Origin: Mnemiopsis leidyi
Taxonomy: Eukaryota > Ctenophora > Tentaculata > Lobata > Bolinopsidae
Assembly: GCA_000226015.1 (NCBI GenBank)
Contig: JH153968.1
Coordinates: 45,150-109,149, forward strand
Direction: 5' to 3'
Length of the DNA stretch: 64,000 nucleotides
Part shown: positions 1-10,696 of the stretch, in pieces
Layout of the letters: the number at the start of each line of letters is the position of its first letter
Position numbering within the stretch: the stretch's first letter is position 1
Program-made: the position numbers and the translations under genes
The notes under the pieces: generated by a model
What the model saw: the letters and a program-made list of their open reading frames with translations, nothing else
Told to the model about the DNA's origin: nothing
Database searches by the model: none

Positions 1-387
1 TACTACTCTTACTGCATACTACTCTTTACTGCATACTACTCTTACTGCACACTACTCTTACTGCATACTACTATTTACTGCATACTACTCTTTACTGCAT
101 ACTACTCTTTACTGCATACTACTCTTTACTGCATACTACTCTTTACTGCATACTACTCTTTACTGCATACTACTCATACTGCATACTACTCTTATTGCAT
201 ACTACTCTATACTGCATAATATGCTTACTGCATAATACCCTTACTGCATACTACTCTTTACTGCATACTACTCTTTACTGCATACTACTCTTACTGCATA
301 CTACTCTTTACTGCATACTACTCATACTGCATACAACTCTTACTGCACACTACTCATACTGCATACTCTATCTCACTTTCACACACT
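1..387. repeat. 16-17 bp minisatellite
   Basis: About 23 head-to-tail copies of a unit close to TACTACTCTTTACTGCA run from the window edge to about 387. Most variation is 16 versus 17 bases (one T more or less) and single substitutions. The array starts outside the window. The open frame through it (195-389) only reflects repeat periodicity and is not called as a gene. Confidence 0.95.
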
Positions 388-458
388 GACTGCAATAATT
401 CAGGCGTGCTACTGAGCTAGGTATAAACCTATCAGAGATACTGCAAACTCCGGCCAGA

Positions 459-2385
459 ATGGGGACAATCAGGGACGAAGTTTCTAGAACTTCTTGCAAG
501 ACTTTTCACGCTGTAAAAGACGACTGTGAAGAGGTTAGTTGGATAGCATTTCTAGACTTTTACGGCTATATCATTACACATTTAAATCGAGTCCCGTAAT
601 AATCTTCTTTTTGTGCAGAATCATGAAATTAACGACTAATGTAACTACCTGCAGCAGCAATCATTCTCCCAACTTCGCCTGTTTTCATGAATGTTGTGAT
701 AACTTCATCGATCTGCAAGTAAATTGACTGCCAAACGCCTCACGTTAACCGTTGAACATATCCAGACCACATTTTCTACTTAACTCATTTGTTTCGTGTC
801 AGGTTCGACTGACAAGATCTCTCAAAGTGGACCCAACAACCAACAAAGCTCAAGACTCTTGCAACCTGAAGCGTGAACACATGGAGGATCCCGCACAGGA
901 GAAAGTTATGCAGGAGGACGTAAGTTTCGGTGCTATTTCTGCCTACTACTCAACTCCGGACAGATCTTCCACGAATTTTCCTCAAAGTTTTGAGACGGCC
1001 ATGACATCAACTCCGGATTTGCCGGATGAGGAAGAGGACGTTCCGGTTCCTGACTCGGAGTTGGGGGCTACCAACTCCATGTTGAGATCTTTACATTTGG
1101 AGAGAGCAGGGAGGAAGAAGCGTGGTGCTGGTTTAAGTCACAACAACCTGGATCATAAAGTGAACGGTTTCGCTGGAGACGGGAATATTTCCGAGGGTTC
1201 CTCTTCCTACCAGACTCCCCGGTCTTCAACCAGCCACTCCAGGGTTGTCTCTGAGGAGCAGGTTCCTAATAATCACATCACTAACAATGTTATGATGACG
1301 TCACAAAGCAACGGAGCAGATGTGATGACGTCACTAAGCAACGGAGCAGATGTGATGACGGCGCTTAACAAGACAGCTAATCTGCTGACGTCGCTTAGCA
1401 AGACAGATAATGTGCCGACGTTACGTGGCAACGAAGCTGATGCGATGACGTCACGAGGTAAAAAGCTGATGTAATGACGTCACGAAGCAACCCCGATCAC
1501 TACGGAAACTTCCAGAATGATCTGTCAGGAGCCTCAGCTACCAGTTTCCCCTCTATGAACTTTACACCGGGAATAAATACCCCTCCACCATCCCCCTATC
1601 GTCAGGAGAAGCCTCCACAGCCTATCTTCACTAACCTAACTTCAAACAGACCTTTAGCGGGTGGTAAACCAAGAATTCCTGACATTCCATATGCATTCCG
1701 CTACTTAGTAACACAAACTGATGAGCTGGACTCTTGGTTCGACAAAGTTCAGGGTGTGGAAGATGAATTGGGAAATGAAGAAAGTTTAATAGAAGGCCGA
1801 GAAAGTCCCATGAGCGTGGAGGAATCTTACGAACTGGACAATTACCCGACCTCTCTTCACTTTCCTGGTCCAAGTGTTAGTGTGGCTTTTGTGGACCCGG
1901 AAGAGTTCTGTCAAAACCCGGATATTGCACTATCACAGAACCAGGGGAGCTTCGAGACTTCTCTTGTCTTGAAAGAAAAGGTTGAAATACTCGCCATTTT
2001 TAGGAACGATTTGGACAGGATTGTTCGAGAGAAACAATTTGCTGAATACGAGGGGATTTCTTTTCAAGTGAAACAGATTTTTCTAAACCTGGTGGATCTC
2101 AAGCTCCTATCTCAGGCTGTTATCGACCAGAATGCCAATGTAGTAGAGGCTGAGATAAAGAGCAGTGAAGCAAACGTAGCTGAAATCGAGGAACTGATTA
2201 AAGAAATGGAAAACGATGAATTTCCCGATGAGGGGATGATACAGGAGCTGAAAGAAGAAAACCTCGAGGAGGGTGTTAATGAGCTGATGGAGAAGAAATG
2301 CGATCTTCTTATTCTTCAGATTGCCAACGTTATTGACCACGAGATAGCCATTTCTAACGCTAGTAATCCTGAGACGACCTTATAA
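459..2385 (+). CDS. Unrecognised acidic protein, two exons, frame break in a coding repeat
   Basis: I do not recognise this protein. Proposed exon 1 is 459-533 (25 codons, phase 0, donor gttagt). It joins 803 (acceptor tgtcag) in the frame that passes ATG 881. If exon 1 is wrong, translation could begin at 881. The first frame carries an acidic, Ser/Pro-rich region, then a 10-residue repeat (about 1291-1487), and stops at TAA 1472-1474. The second frame starts at an ATG overlapping that stop (TAATG) and runs to 2385. It has a Pro-rich stretch and then about 200 residues predicted to be helical and Glu-rich, including LDSWFDKVQGVEDEL, which is spectrin-like in feel. The last repeat unit is 29 instead of 30 bases, so the two frames were very probably one protein of about 550 residues. 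The break may be a real allele, an assembly error or a TAATG reinitiation site. An AATAAA lies at 2554. Confidence 0.6.
1291..1487 (+). repeat. 30-bp coding minisatellite with CRE-like motif
   Basis: Six to seven 30-bp units lie inside the first gene. Each encodes about ten residues of the type D-V-M-T-S-L-S-N-G-A, and several contain TGACGTCA, the palindromic CRE/ATF consensus. Units diverge at scattered sites. The sixth unit has lost one base, which is where the reading frame changes. Confidence 0.85.
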
Positions 2386-3146
2386 ACTCTCGTAACTTTT
2401 ATGACTGGTTGTAAACTGTCGTGAAAATGTGTTTAAAACTGTTTTTGTTGAGATTTGACATGATATATTTTTAATTGATTAAGTGTTAGACTTAAAATCG
2501 ACGTTTGATTTTCTTGCAAACTTTAAAAGTAATGATGTTGATCAAGTTTTTAAAATAAATGTCTTGCATTTTTCAAGCAACGTTACATAATTTATTTTCA
2601 ATGCAATTAACCTCTTCAGGAAATTTATAAAAAAGTTGAAACTTTGATAAACTTAGTTTTTATTGTTTTTAATAATACGCACTGCCGTTGAGCCACTATG
2701 GTAAAAGAAATAATAGTAGACATTTTCTGCTTGTGTTAATCTATCGTTCTTTGTTCCAAACAATAGTTATCATGATATCGTCAATACATAATCACTGCGT
2801 TTATTTTTCCCATATAAGTATATCGTATCTTATATCAGTCTATATCCTATCTTCGTACTTATCCTTTTTCAATTGAATCAGTTGTTTTATTTCGAATCTT
2901 GAAATAGTAAATAGTTGATCAAAGCTGATTGATCACAACTATCAATGACCGTTTAGTTGAAAGACGTGTATGCGGGTTGAACCGGCATAATATGTCTACA
3001 CTTTGGGTTAATAGGAATTTAATCTTAAACCTATCGTTTATTTAATTTTTAGTTGTATGCAGTGATGCTGAGACTTTTAAATCTAACAACTTATTCGTGA
3101 AAAATATAAGTCAATAAAACAGTTTTAAAATAAAAACCGCAGGTTC
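2386..3146. other. Intergenic, 3' UTR and possible leader acceptor
   Basis: AT-rich and non-coding. AATAAA at 2554-2559 is a likely polyadenylation signal for the upstream gene. A CAG-type acceptor sits at 3140-3142, four bases before the HIBCH start codon. Nothing else is recognisable. Confidence 0.6.
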
Positions 3147-4259
3147 ATGGCGTCCAGATTGTCAAATTTTCTACTTCGGCCCAATCTCTCAACCCTCAGT
3201 CACGTCACTCGAGCTATGAGCTCTGAAGTTCTCTTTCAACACACCGGCAAAGTCGGTCTCATCACGCTTGACCGCCAGCGGGCGCTGAACGCGCTGAACA
3301 CGTCCATGGTGGAAGAGATGACTAAAAAGCTGGTGGAGTGGCGGACTGACGACCAGGTTGAGGTGGTCTGTATTGAAGGAGCAGGGACCAAGGCGTTCTG
3401 CGCGGGGGGTGATGTCGTATCCATCACCAAGAAGGGCGAGGACGAGTCTGTTGCTCTGAACTTCTTCCACGATGAGTTCCAGATGAACCACATGATCGGG
3501 ACCTACCCCAAAGTGTACGTCGCACTGATCCACGGCATCACCATGGGTGGAGGTGTCGGTCTGTCTGTCCACGGCAAGTATCGTGTAGCCACAGAAAAGT
3601 CGCTCTACGCCATGCCTGAGACCGCTATCGGATATTTCCCGGATGTAGGCGGTACTTACTTTCTATCCAGACTTCCTCAACCGTACGGCATGTTCCTGGG
3701 TCTATCCGGACATCGTCTGAAAGGAGCTGATCTCAAACATCTGGGTATAGCCACTCACTTCACATCGGTAGATAATCTCCCTGCTCTGAAAGCAGACATT
3801 CTAGGAAGTGATGGGAGTAACATTGAGAGTGTATTATCACGACACGAAGTGGAGCTATCTACTCCTTTCTCTCTAGATCCACATGCAGATCTTATAAAAC
3901 ACTGCTTCTCAGCTGATTCCGTCCCGGAGATAATATCCCGCCTCCAACAGGACAGTTCAGAGTTTGCTGGGAAAGTAGTGAAGAATCTCCTCCGTATGTC
4001 CCCTAGATCCCTCGTCCTGACACACAGACTACTCTCTACTGCTCTCTCTAAGTCTTACGAGGAGTGTTTCACTACAGAGTTCTGTGCTGCACATCAGATC
4101 GTTAGGAGTGGGGAGTTTGCGGAGGGAGTTCGGGCTCTGCTTGTTGATAAGGATAACAGCCCAGCTTGGAACCCTGCCAAGATTGAGGACGTTACGGAGG
4201 AAATGATTCAGGAGTACTTTGTTGACAGAACTAGAACGTGGAAACCTTTAGATCTGTAG
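3147..4259 (+). CDS. HIBCH: 3-hydroxyisobutyryl-CoA hydrolase, mitochondrial
   Basis: Single-exon gene of 370 residues, close to the usual family length. Members hydrolyse 3-hydroxyisobutyryl-CoA in mitochondrial valine catabolism. The first ~25 residues are Arg/Ser/Leu-rich without acids, as expected of a matrix-targeting peptide. The enoyl-CoA hydratase/isomerase fold follows: FCAGGDV at residues 84-90 and MGGGVG at 133-138 form the oxyanion-hole loops. MPET (E158) and FPDVGG (D166) match the conserved acidic active-site residues of the family. The HIBCH-specific C-terminal region with FTTEFCAAHQ is present. The start is chosen because it gives the targeting peptide; the next Met (24) would remove it. 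No introns interrupt the coding region, and an AG acceptor four bases upstream suggests a 5' UTR intron or trans-splicing. Confidence 0.95.
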   Translation: MASRLSNFLLRPNLSTLSHVTRAMSSEVLFQHTGKVGLITLDRQRALNALNTSMVEEMTKKLVEWRTDDQVEVVCIEGAGTKAFCAGGDVVSITKKGEDESVALNFFHDEFQMNHMIGTYPKVYVALIHGITMGGGVGLSVHGKYRVATEKSLYAMPETAIGYFPDVGGTYFLSRLPQPYGMFLGLSGHRLKGADLKHLGIATHFTSVDNLPALKADILGSDGSNIESVLSRHEVELSTPFSLDPHADLIKHCFSADSVPEIISRLQQDSSEFAGKVVKNLLRMSPRSLVLTHRLLSTALSKSYEECFTTEFCAAHQIVRSGEFAEGVRALLVDKDNSPAWNPAKIEDVTEEMIQEYFVDRTRTWKPLDL

Positions 4260-5183
4260 AAGGAAAGGGGGACGAAGTTTTGAGAATTTTTGGATGTGAG
4301 TGTTAATATCTATCAAGTGGCTATTATGGACAACGTGATTAGTAAGTTATTAAATTCTAGCATTTTTTTTAAATTCTAGCATTTTTTAGTATATTCGTAA
4401 GTTTATTTCTATGGTAAGTTTTTATGTTGTATATCAATTATCAGGTTTGTGAATCTTGCTAGGTTTCTTGATGGAGATAGTTTGTAAAACCAGACTAATC
4501 TGTGTTCATGAGTTTAAATTATTCCTAAATTAACACGATGCATTGATGCCAATTGCTCAGTTCCTATGATTAGATTATTGCTGTGGTTTTATAACGAATT
4601 CTTTAAAACTTTAAAACCACTGGCCATTGTCATGGAATGCACTTTGCTTGACCTATATTTAACCTCTTGTAGTTGATATTTAGTCCTTGAGTCGCTTTCG
4701 TCTCGATCTTCATTTTCTTACAAGCTGTCATGCATGCCGGTAGCTTTTTGCCAAATAGGGTTACATTTAGAGTACTGTAATTGCAGTAAATAAGTGACGC
4801 ACATAAATCAGTCATTGTGGTGTGACACCACTGGTGTCAAGTTGCGCCGTAAAATAATTTGGTCGACTTTCTACTTGTAATGTATATTAGTTGGTTTCAG
4901 TTTTGATTTATTGATAACAATGTTTAAGACACTCATGTTGTTAGCGTTGCTTTTCAAAATTTTAAACTTTAGTATTTTGTAAAAAATAATATTGATATTT
5001 CTGAGAGTTTTGTCGTTTTTCTAAGAGCAATTTAAGTTATTAAAATTTTGGCTCGGCTACATTGTGAACTGAATTCCATAATTCGTAACACCGCTATGAT
5101 TATTAGGCAGATACACTTTTTCTTTTACTAATTATTGATAAAAATTTAACATGTTAAAATTCTTCTCATAGGGACACACGAAC
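4260..5183. other. Intergenic region between HIBCH and PCID2
   Basis: AT-rich, without a supported ORF. No canonical AATAAA is obvious, although ATTAAA occurs just after the HIBCH stop. It ends in TTCTTCTCATAG, a good splice acceptor 12 bases before the PCID2 start codon. Confidence 0.55.
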
Positions 5184-6380
5184 ATGAATTTCGGTGGTTC
5201 AAATGCTCTGAAACAAGTACTAACCACGGCCAAGTCTGCATTAGAGAATGACGATGGAAAGGAGTTTGCAGACTTCATATCCCTCAATCACCCCTTTTCT
5301 CAACGACAATGGCATCTCAGTCACATCAGCCTAGATCCTCCCTTCGACCAGATAGTTTTTGAACACTTCCAATGTTCCAACGCAGCTCTCAACAGAGATT
5401 TCATCTCGGCTTTCAATCATCAGTGTAATGTCATTCAGATCTTTGCTAGGATGTTTAAAACTCAGAAGGAAGACAATTGGGGACTGCCGATGATGAATGT
5501 TCTGATCAAGGACATGTACTCTCTAGCTCTTAAAGCTGACATGGTCGCCGTGGCTAACGGTGAGATGGCTGGATCTAAAATTGATGCGTGTGCTGATATG
5601 CTGATGACAGTTTTCAGAGTTTGTGCTAGTGATTCGAGAACCAGTATCGAATACACGAAGAGATGGGGACTCATGCCTATTATTAATTTGCTGTTTAAAT
5701 GCTACTTCAAAACTAATAAGCTTCACCTATGTAAGCCCCTTATTATTGCGATTGAGACAAACGCAGCAAACAAAGACATCAAAGATCTGTTCTCGATAGC
5801 AGACAGAGTGACCTATAACTACTTCGTCGGCATGAAACACATGTTTGAAAATGAGTTCAAGGGTGCAGATAAATGTTTGTCATTCGCATTTGAAAACTGT
5901 CTGAGAAATAGCATGAGCAACAAGAGAAAGATTCTCATTTGTTTGATTCCTGTTAAGATAACGTTAGGGTTCATGCCAAAGTTGTCAATATTGAAGAAAT
6001 ATAACTTGTGCGAATTTGAAGACGTGGTCAAGGCCGTGAAACGGGGTGACATCAGGCTTCTCAACGAAGCTATCGCGAAAAATGCAGCTTTCTTTATCCG
6101 AGCTGGAATATATCTTATCCTAGAAAAACTAAAGGTCATAACTCTCCGGAATCTTTTCAAGAAAATTTACCTGCTAACCGGCTCATTTCAAATCGATGTG
6201 GCGAAATTTCAGATAGCATTGAACTGGCTGGGACTTGAGGACGTGGATTCAGATGAAACCGAGTGTATTCTTGCCAACATGATAAATGATGGTTACATTA
6301 AAGGCTACATTTCAGAGCAGCACAAGAAAATTGTTGTCAGTAAAGTGAAAGCGTTCCCAGAACTTAACACGTTTTTGTAG
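5184..6380 (+). CDS. PCID2: PCI domain-containing protein 2 (TREX-2 subunit)
   Basis: Single-exon gene of 398 residues, essentially the same length as animal PCID2 (about 399; yeast Thp1 family). PCID2 binds GANP/Sac3 and SEM1 in the TREX-2 complex, which couples transcription to mRNA export at the nuclear pore. The N-terminal half is a helical repeat region; NWGLPMMNVL and the conserved block ending SIEYTKRWG are family-like. The C-terminal PCI module includes LIPVKITLGFMPK and a winged-helix end, with MINDGYIKGYISEQHKKIVVS matching the family's last strand pair. The start codon follows a TCTCATAG acceptor by 12 bases. No truncation is seen. It sits between HIBCH and a coiled-coil gene on the same strand. 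Confidence 0.93.
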   Translation: MNFGGSNALKQVLTTAKSALENDDGKEFADFISLNHPFSQRQWHLSHISLDPPFDQIVFEHFQCSNAALNRDFISAFNHQCNVIQIFARMFKTQKEDNWGLPMMNVLIKDMYSLALKADMVAVANGEMAGSKIDACADMLMTVFRVCASDSRTSIEYTKRWGLMPIINLLFKCYFKTNKLHLCKPLIIAIETNAANKDIKDLFSIADRVTYNYFVGMKHMFENEFKGADKCLSFAFENCLRNSMSNKRKILICLIPVKITLGFMPKLSILKKYNLCEFEDVVKAVKRGDIRLLNEAIAKNAAFFIRAGIYLILEKLKVITLRNLFKKIYLLTGSFQIDVAKFQIALNWLGLEDVDSDETECILANMINDGYIKGYISEQHKKIVVSKVKAFPELNTFL

Positions 6381-6833
6381 GAAACTTTATTTAAGAATCT
6401 TTGACATCAGTGACTTTTTAAATTCACAGTTAGAGAGAATATGTGATATTCATTATTCTAATATAAGTCAGCCATGAATTTTGTCGTTTAACATTTTAAA
6501 TCAAAATTTTTATTCACTTCAAACCTTCTATTTGAAAATACTTAATTAAAAAATTCAAATTTCGTTAAATCTTTTTCTATGGCTATTCCCTTAATTCTTA
6601 ATTTTACTATGTCTCAAATCTTAATTAAGCTATATCTTAAATTTGGAAATGTCTCCCTCTTTCAAAAATGAATTCATTAAAAAATTAGCCTCATGTGAAG
6701 TGACAGTCCCCATGTGAAGTGACAGTCCCCGATTTGTAAAAGTTTATGAATAACGTTATACTATGACTTACTTACTTATTTTCAGAATGTAGCGACACAA
6801 TGTAGAACAAACCTCCGTCAGCATAGTTCAGGA
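6381..6833. other. Intergenic region with tandem duplication and leader
   Basis: AT-rich spacer with no AATAAA after PCID2. A 20-bp segment (CATGTGAAGTGACAGTCCCC, first copy one base shorter) is tandemly duplicated at about 6692-6730. A TTTTCAG acceptor at 6780-6785 defines a 48-base leader for the next gene. Confidence 0.6.
6787..6805 (+). promoter_or_regulatory. Two start-stop elements in the leader
   Basis: Within the predicted leader of the coiled-coil gene, ATG is followed directly by TAG twice (6787-6792 and 6800-6805). Minimal start-stop uORFs are known in animals to hold initiating ribosomes and lower downstream translation. The two are 13 bases apart. The main ATG is at 6834. Confidence 0.5.
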
Positions 6834-9251
6834 ATGTCTAAAGATCTTAGGATCTTGCAGCTTGAAGATGATCTCGAGCAAGCTGGAAAAGAAATCAAGC
6901 ATCTCCAGAAAATCACTGACAATCTGGTAAAGGAACAGAATGCCCAAGCCGCGTCAATGAGCAGAATGACGATAGAAAACAGCTCTCTTAGGCTGGAAAG
7001 GGATGAGTTACGAAATGTTATTCAATTGGCTGATGATGGCATCGCAGACATTAACACCCACTGGAAACAGAAATTTTTCATGTGGCGAGAAACTGAATCA
7101 CAGCTCATGAAAGAACTTTCGCAGTGCAAAGACAAGATTCACGATTTGTCTGCCGAGTATGATGCCAAGACACAAAAGCAAATCAGAGATTATGAAAAGC
7201 TAAAGTTAGTCATTGAAAGTTCTAAGCAAGAAAATGAAAAGTTGACTCGAACTCTAGCAAAAGTTGATGCCGAAATGAAAAGCTTAAATCACCAGCTTAT
7301 GGACGAATCTCGTAAAAATGTTCAAAACATGTTCCTTGCTAGGGAGAATGAAGTTTTAAGTGAAAAGGTAAGTGTTCTTGAGGCAAAAGTTCATTCCTTC
7401 TACGAGGAATCAATCCAACATAGCCGTGAGTTAAACCAGCTTGGAAGTAAACAGGAAGCTGAAAGGGACTTCAATGTAACCCATAGGCAATCCGAAATAT
7501 CACAGCTTACTGCACAAATTACTAATTTGAAGAAAGAGCTTGATTTAAAAGATGGGGAAGTTAAGCAGTGTCAAAATGAAATAAGCAGACTTTCATGTTT
7601 GACTGAATCACAAGCTTCTAAAATAAAGCAAATTAGAAAGCAATACGACTCTTCAAATGAATCAAATGCCGAATCAGCATCCATCATTCAGAGAGAAAGA
7701 GAAAAGCTAAAGAAAGCGAGTCAGGTTATTGATGATCTCGATCAAAAATGCATGAATCTTCAAAAGTTGAACGATGAGTTGAGGACTGAAAATGATCTCA
7801 AGTATAAGTTAGCTGGGGAGAAAGATGCCCAGGTCCAGCATTATAAGAACTGCTACGTAGAATTGGAAGATAAATTTAACCAGCTCATCAACGAAGTGGA
7901 TGACTACAAACACACTCTTAACTTAGCCGAAAATGAAAAGTTAGTTGTCAATAGAGACATTAATTCCTGGATATCTAAGCATGACTCCATAAAGAGTTGC
8001 TTGGACGATGTTTCCGCTGAAAATATCAAATTAGTCGAAGAATTGGAGAAATGCAACTCTAAGATCATTGAGCTTGGCAATCAATGCAAGGACGTTGAAA
8101 TTGACAAAAACCGTTTAAGTGAAGAGTTGATTGATTGTAACCAAAAACTAGTAGCCTGTGAAGTCGACTTGACGGACAAAATCTCTCAGATTGAACATCT
8201 CTCAAAAGAGAACGAGATTTTAAACGAAAAAAATGAGGCTATGGTTGAAGAAAAAGGTGCGAATACTGCAATAATTAATGAAAAGGCAATGGAATATGAA
8301 CAGCTAGTTAAAGCATTTGAAGATATGAAGAAAAGTCGGTCATTGGAAATTTCTGCTCTTAAAAATGAGCTCTCATCGAAAGAAGCACTACATGACGAGT
8401 ATAGGATTGAGATGGAAGAAAAGGTAAACAAACTGATAAATATAGCTGACTTCTCGGACAAGTCCACATCAAATGTGTCGTTATATTCTACAATGTTGGT
8501 AAACTGTGGGACCATGACTGATCCAGAGAAGACACCTCCTTCCGATTCTCATGATCTAAGGAAGCAGATATCTCTGTTGAAGAGAGCGGTTGCAAATAAA
8601 GAAAGGAAGCTCTGTCATGCCGAGACTGAGCTAGCAAAGCAGGCAGCTACGATTGTACAGAAGCAATGTCTGATTGACCAGCTAAACATGAAACAAACCT
8701 CAAGGTCTTCTGCTAACGAAGAAGCTAAGAAAAATGACCAAAATTGGCTAAAACAAATTAAGAATTTGAATGAGGAGGTAAATTCATTACATCAAGTAAT
8801 TGAGTCTAAGAATGAAGAATTAGACGAACTGAAGGCAGCAGAGACCGAGCTTAAAAAGAGAGAGCAGACATTTTGGGAGCTTTCCGAACTTGTCAACATT
8901 CTGCAAAACGATCTTGACAGCAAGCACACCAACACCCTGCGAGAGGTTAACTTTTACAAGAACAGATTGTTGGAGTATGAAAGGAGAACCCCCTCTGTGA
9001 ACAAGAGTGTTAACACGTCCCTTCAGCAGGCTGATGACTGTTCAGAGGTTGACTGTGATGTAATTTCCTGCAAATCTGGCGAAGGAAGGCCAGTTGATCT
9101 CAAGGATTTAGAAAATGTCATGAATAACCTGAAAATAGATTACAAACATGACCTCGATGCCATTCATGCGTCATTCAGAGAAAAGTTGTATGAAATCGGG
9201 GACTACAATTCAGATTGCAACGAACAATGGATTGATCTCATGAATAAGTGA
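6834..9251 (+). CDS. Long coiled-coil protein, unrecognised
   Basis: Single-exon gene of 805 residues. Nearly the whole length is Glu/Lys/Gln/Leu-rich with heptad-like spacing, for example ILQLEDDLEQAGKEIKHLQ at the N-terminus, and few prolines, so it should form extended coiled coils. A short less-helical break with Thr/Ser/Pro occurs around residues 545-575 (GTMTDPEKTPPSDSHD), and an acidic/Cys spacer near residues 720-750 precedes a final helical segment. The composition fits centrosomal, cytoskeletal or golgin-like scaffolds, but I cannot assign an orthologue. There is no signal peptide or membrane segment. The leader carries two start-stop elements. AATAAA at 9297 lies about 45 bases after the stop. 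Confidence 0.85.
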   Translation: MSKDLRILQLEDDLEQAGKEIKHLQKITDNLVKEQNAQAASMSRMTIENSSLRLERDELRNVIQLADDGIADINTHWKQKFFMWRETESQLMKELSQCKDKIHDLSAEYDAKTQKQIRDYEKLKLVIESSKQENEKLTRTLAKVDAEMKSLNHQLMDESRKNVQNMFLARENEVLSEKVSVLEAKVHSFYEESIQHSRELNQLGSKQEAERDFNVTHRQSEISQLTAQITNLKKELDLKDGEVKQCQNEISRLSCLTESQASKIKQIRKQYDSSNESNAESASIIQREREKLKKASQVIDDLDQKCMNLQKLNDELRTENDLKYKLAGEKDAQVQHYKNCYVELEDKFNQLINEVDDYKHTLNLAENEKLVVNRDINSWISKHDSIKSCLDDVSAENIKLVEELEKCNSKIIELGNQCKDVEIDKNRLSEELIDCNQKLVACEVDLTDKISQIEHLSKENEILNEKNEAMVEEKGANTAIINEKAMEYEQLVKAFEDMKKSRSLEISALKNELSSKEALHDEYRIEMEEKVNKLINIADFSDKSTSNVSLYSTMLVNCGTMTDPEKTPPSDSHDLRKQISLLKRAVANKERKLCHAETELAKQAATIVQKQCLIDQLNMKQTSRSSANEEAKKNDQNWLKQIKNLNEEVNSLHQVIESKNEELDELKAAETELKKREQTFWELSELVNILQNDLDSKHTNTLREVNFYKNRLLEYERRTPSVNKSVNTSLQQADDCSEVDCDVISCKSGEGRPVDLKDLENVMNNLKIDYKHDLDAIHASFREKLYEIGDYNSDCNEQWIDLMNK

Positions 9252-10204
9252 TTGTCTTGAAATTGTTTCGAGGTTAATTTAGGATAGATGGAGTAAAATA
9301 AACTTTAGTTGAACTACCTTTTTAACCTGCATTCTAGCTCTAACAGGGTTAATTTGCCCCCCCCCCCCCGTGGGGGCCCCACATCCCCCGTTTAAACACA
9401 TGCCTTGTAGCAGGGTTAATTTTCCTGCCTCAGTTTTAACAAATGTTTTGTACCATGGTAAATTTGTTCCCTCTGGTTTTGACATGTTTTTTGCATTGGA
9501 ATGGTCTTTGTTTAATTTTCTATTAAACTATCGAGGTCACATTGGTTGCTTCTTGCAATCATCAGAGGTCAGCCATAATGGATTTAAAAATATTTTTTAA
9601 AACTTGTATCTGCAACCTGCTTTACTACCTGACCTACATGATTTTGGATGACTGCTTTTTTGTTTCATTCTTCGACTCTGTCTGCTTATATGAGATGACG
9701 ATTTTCTGAAACAAACATTTTTATAAACATAATTTCCATGTTTTATCTTATTATCTACAGCCTATTTAATTTAATTTACTATTTTATATTTATTTTTGTA
9801 CAGCTAAATAATGTTATTTAGAATTATAATTTATATCATAAACATTGTATATTGAAGGACATAATATCTTAACATCAGTGTCTGACTGCATCCAATTTAA
9901 TTTTACCTCATCGTAAGAATATGGCTAGGGAAACATAATCCACTTCAAATCAATTACCTACTTACTTACTCTGCTGTCAGTATAAGAATTCATTTCATTT
10001 CTCAAAGTATCCTGTATCATACAGTAAACTTGAGTTAATTATGATAGGCCTTGACTACACTAGCATATAAATTGTAAAATGAGGAGGGTCTCCGTTAAAA
10101 GATCTAGAATCTTCCAGGAGCCTCTTCAGTAATACTGTAAAAGCCTGAGTACAGGTGTAACAATTTTAAATATAAAAATCTAAAAATATTCCATATTAGG
10201 CAGC
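9252..10204. other. Intergenic region with C-tract hairpin and repeat copy
   Basis: Contains a poly-C run at about 9358-9370 followed by a short G run able to pair with it, and the phrase CAGGGTTAATTT in two nearby positions. A dispersed repeat copy is at 10105-10163 (separate entry). No supported gene. Confidence 0.5.
10105..10163. repeat. Dispersed 59-bp repeat, copy 1
   Basis: This 59-base segment matches 62669-62727 at 52 of 59 positions with no gap and in the same orientation. It ends in TACAGGTGTAACAA. It is probably a conserved part of a genomic interspersed repeat of unknown class. Confidence 0.75.
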
Positions 10205-10696
10205 ATGGTACCTGCACCTTCAAGTAATGATCTCAGAAGACGAGACAGAATTGTAAGGTACAAACCCTACGTGCCTAAAGAGGGTGAAGATCCCATGGCA
10301 GAGTACATGAACCTGCTGGCAATGTTGTTCAGTATGTGTGGTCTGATGATGCGCTTCAAGTGGGCCGCCTGGGCTGCTGTAAGTATTCAATAGAGTGAAG
10401 GATATGTTCTCTGTTTTATCTGTCAATAATTTTCATATTCACTCGAAAATTGATTCCATGAAACAAAGTTATTGTTTGATTCATGCAGAAATTCATCATT
10501 CAGATTTCGGTTTGTTTCAATAATAATTTTCAAGCTCACCCAATTTCAGGTGTATTGTGCGTTTATAGGCTTCTCCAACTCCAGGAGCTCTGAAGACACG
10601 AAGCAAATCTTCAGCAGCTTCATGCTGTCTATATCCAGTGTTGTTATGAGTTACCTCCAGTCCCCCACTCCCATGGCTATAAGTTACTTTTCGTGA
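10205..10696 (+). CDS. WDR83OS: PAT complex subunit Asterix
   Basis: Two exons, 10205-10378 (58 codons, donor gtaagt) and 10550-10696 (acceptor tttcag), join in phase 0. They give 106 residues, the same length as the human protein. Asterix pairs with CCDC47 in the PAT complex, an ER chaperone for nascent multi-spanning membrane proteins. Recognition rests on RYKPYVP near residue 20, the [19 protein letters not shown] transmembrane helix, and the near-invariant [10 protein letters not shown] followed by SSFMLSIS and VMSYLQ in the second exon. The start codon lies one base after a GGCAG acceptor. The C-terminus (AISYFS) differs from the vertebrate end. AATAAA is at 10755. Confidence 0.95.

Noticed and set aside
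195-389. Open frame MHTTLYCIICLL.. in the first minisatellite
   Set aside because: It follows the repeat period only, with no start context or domain.
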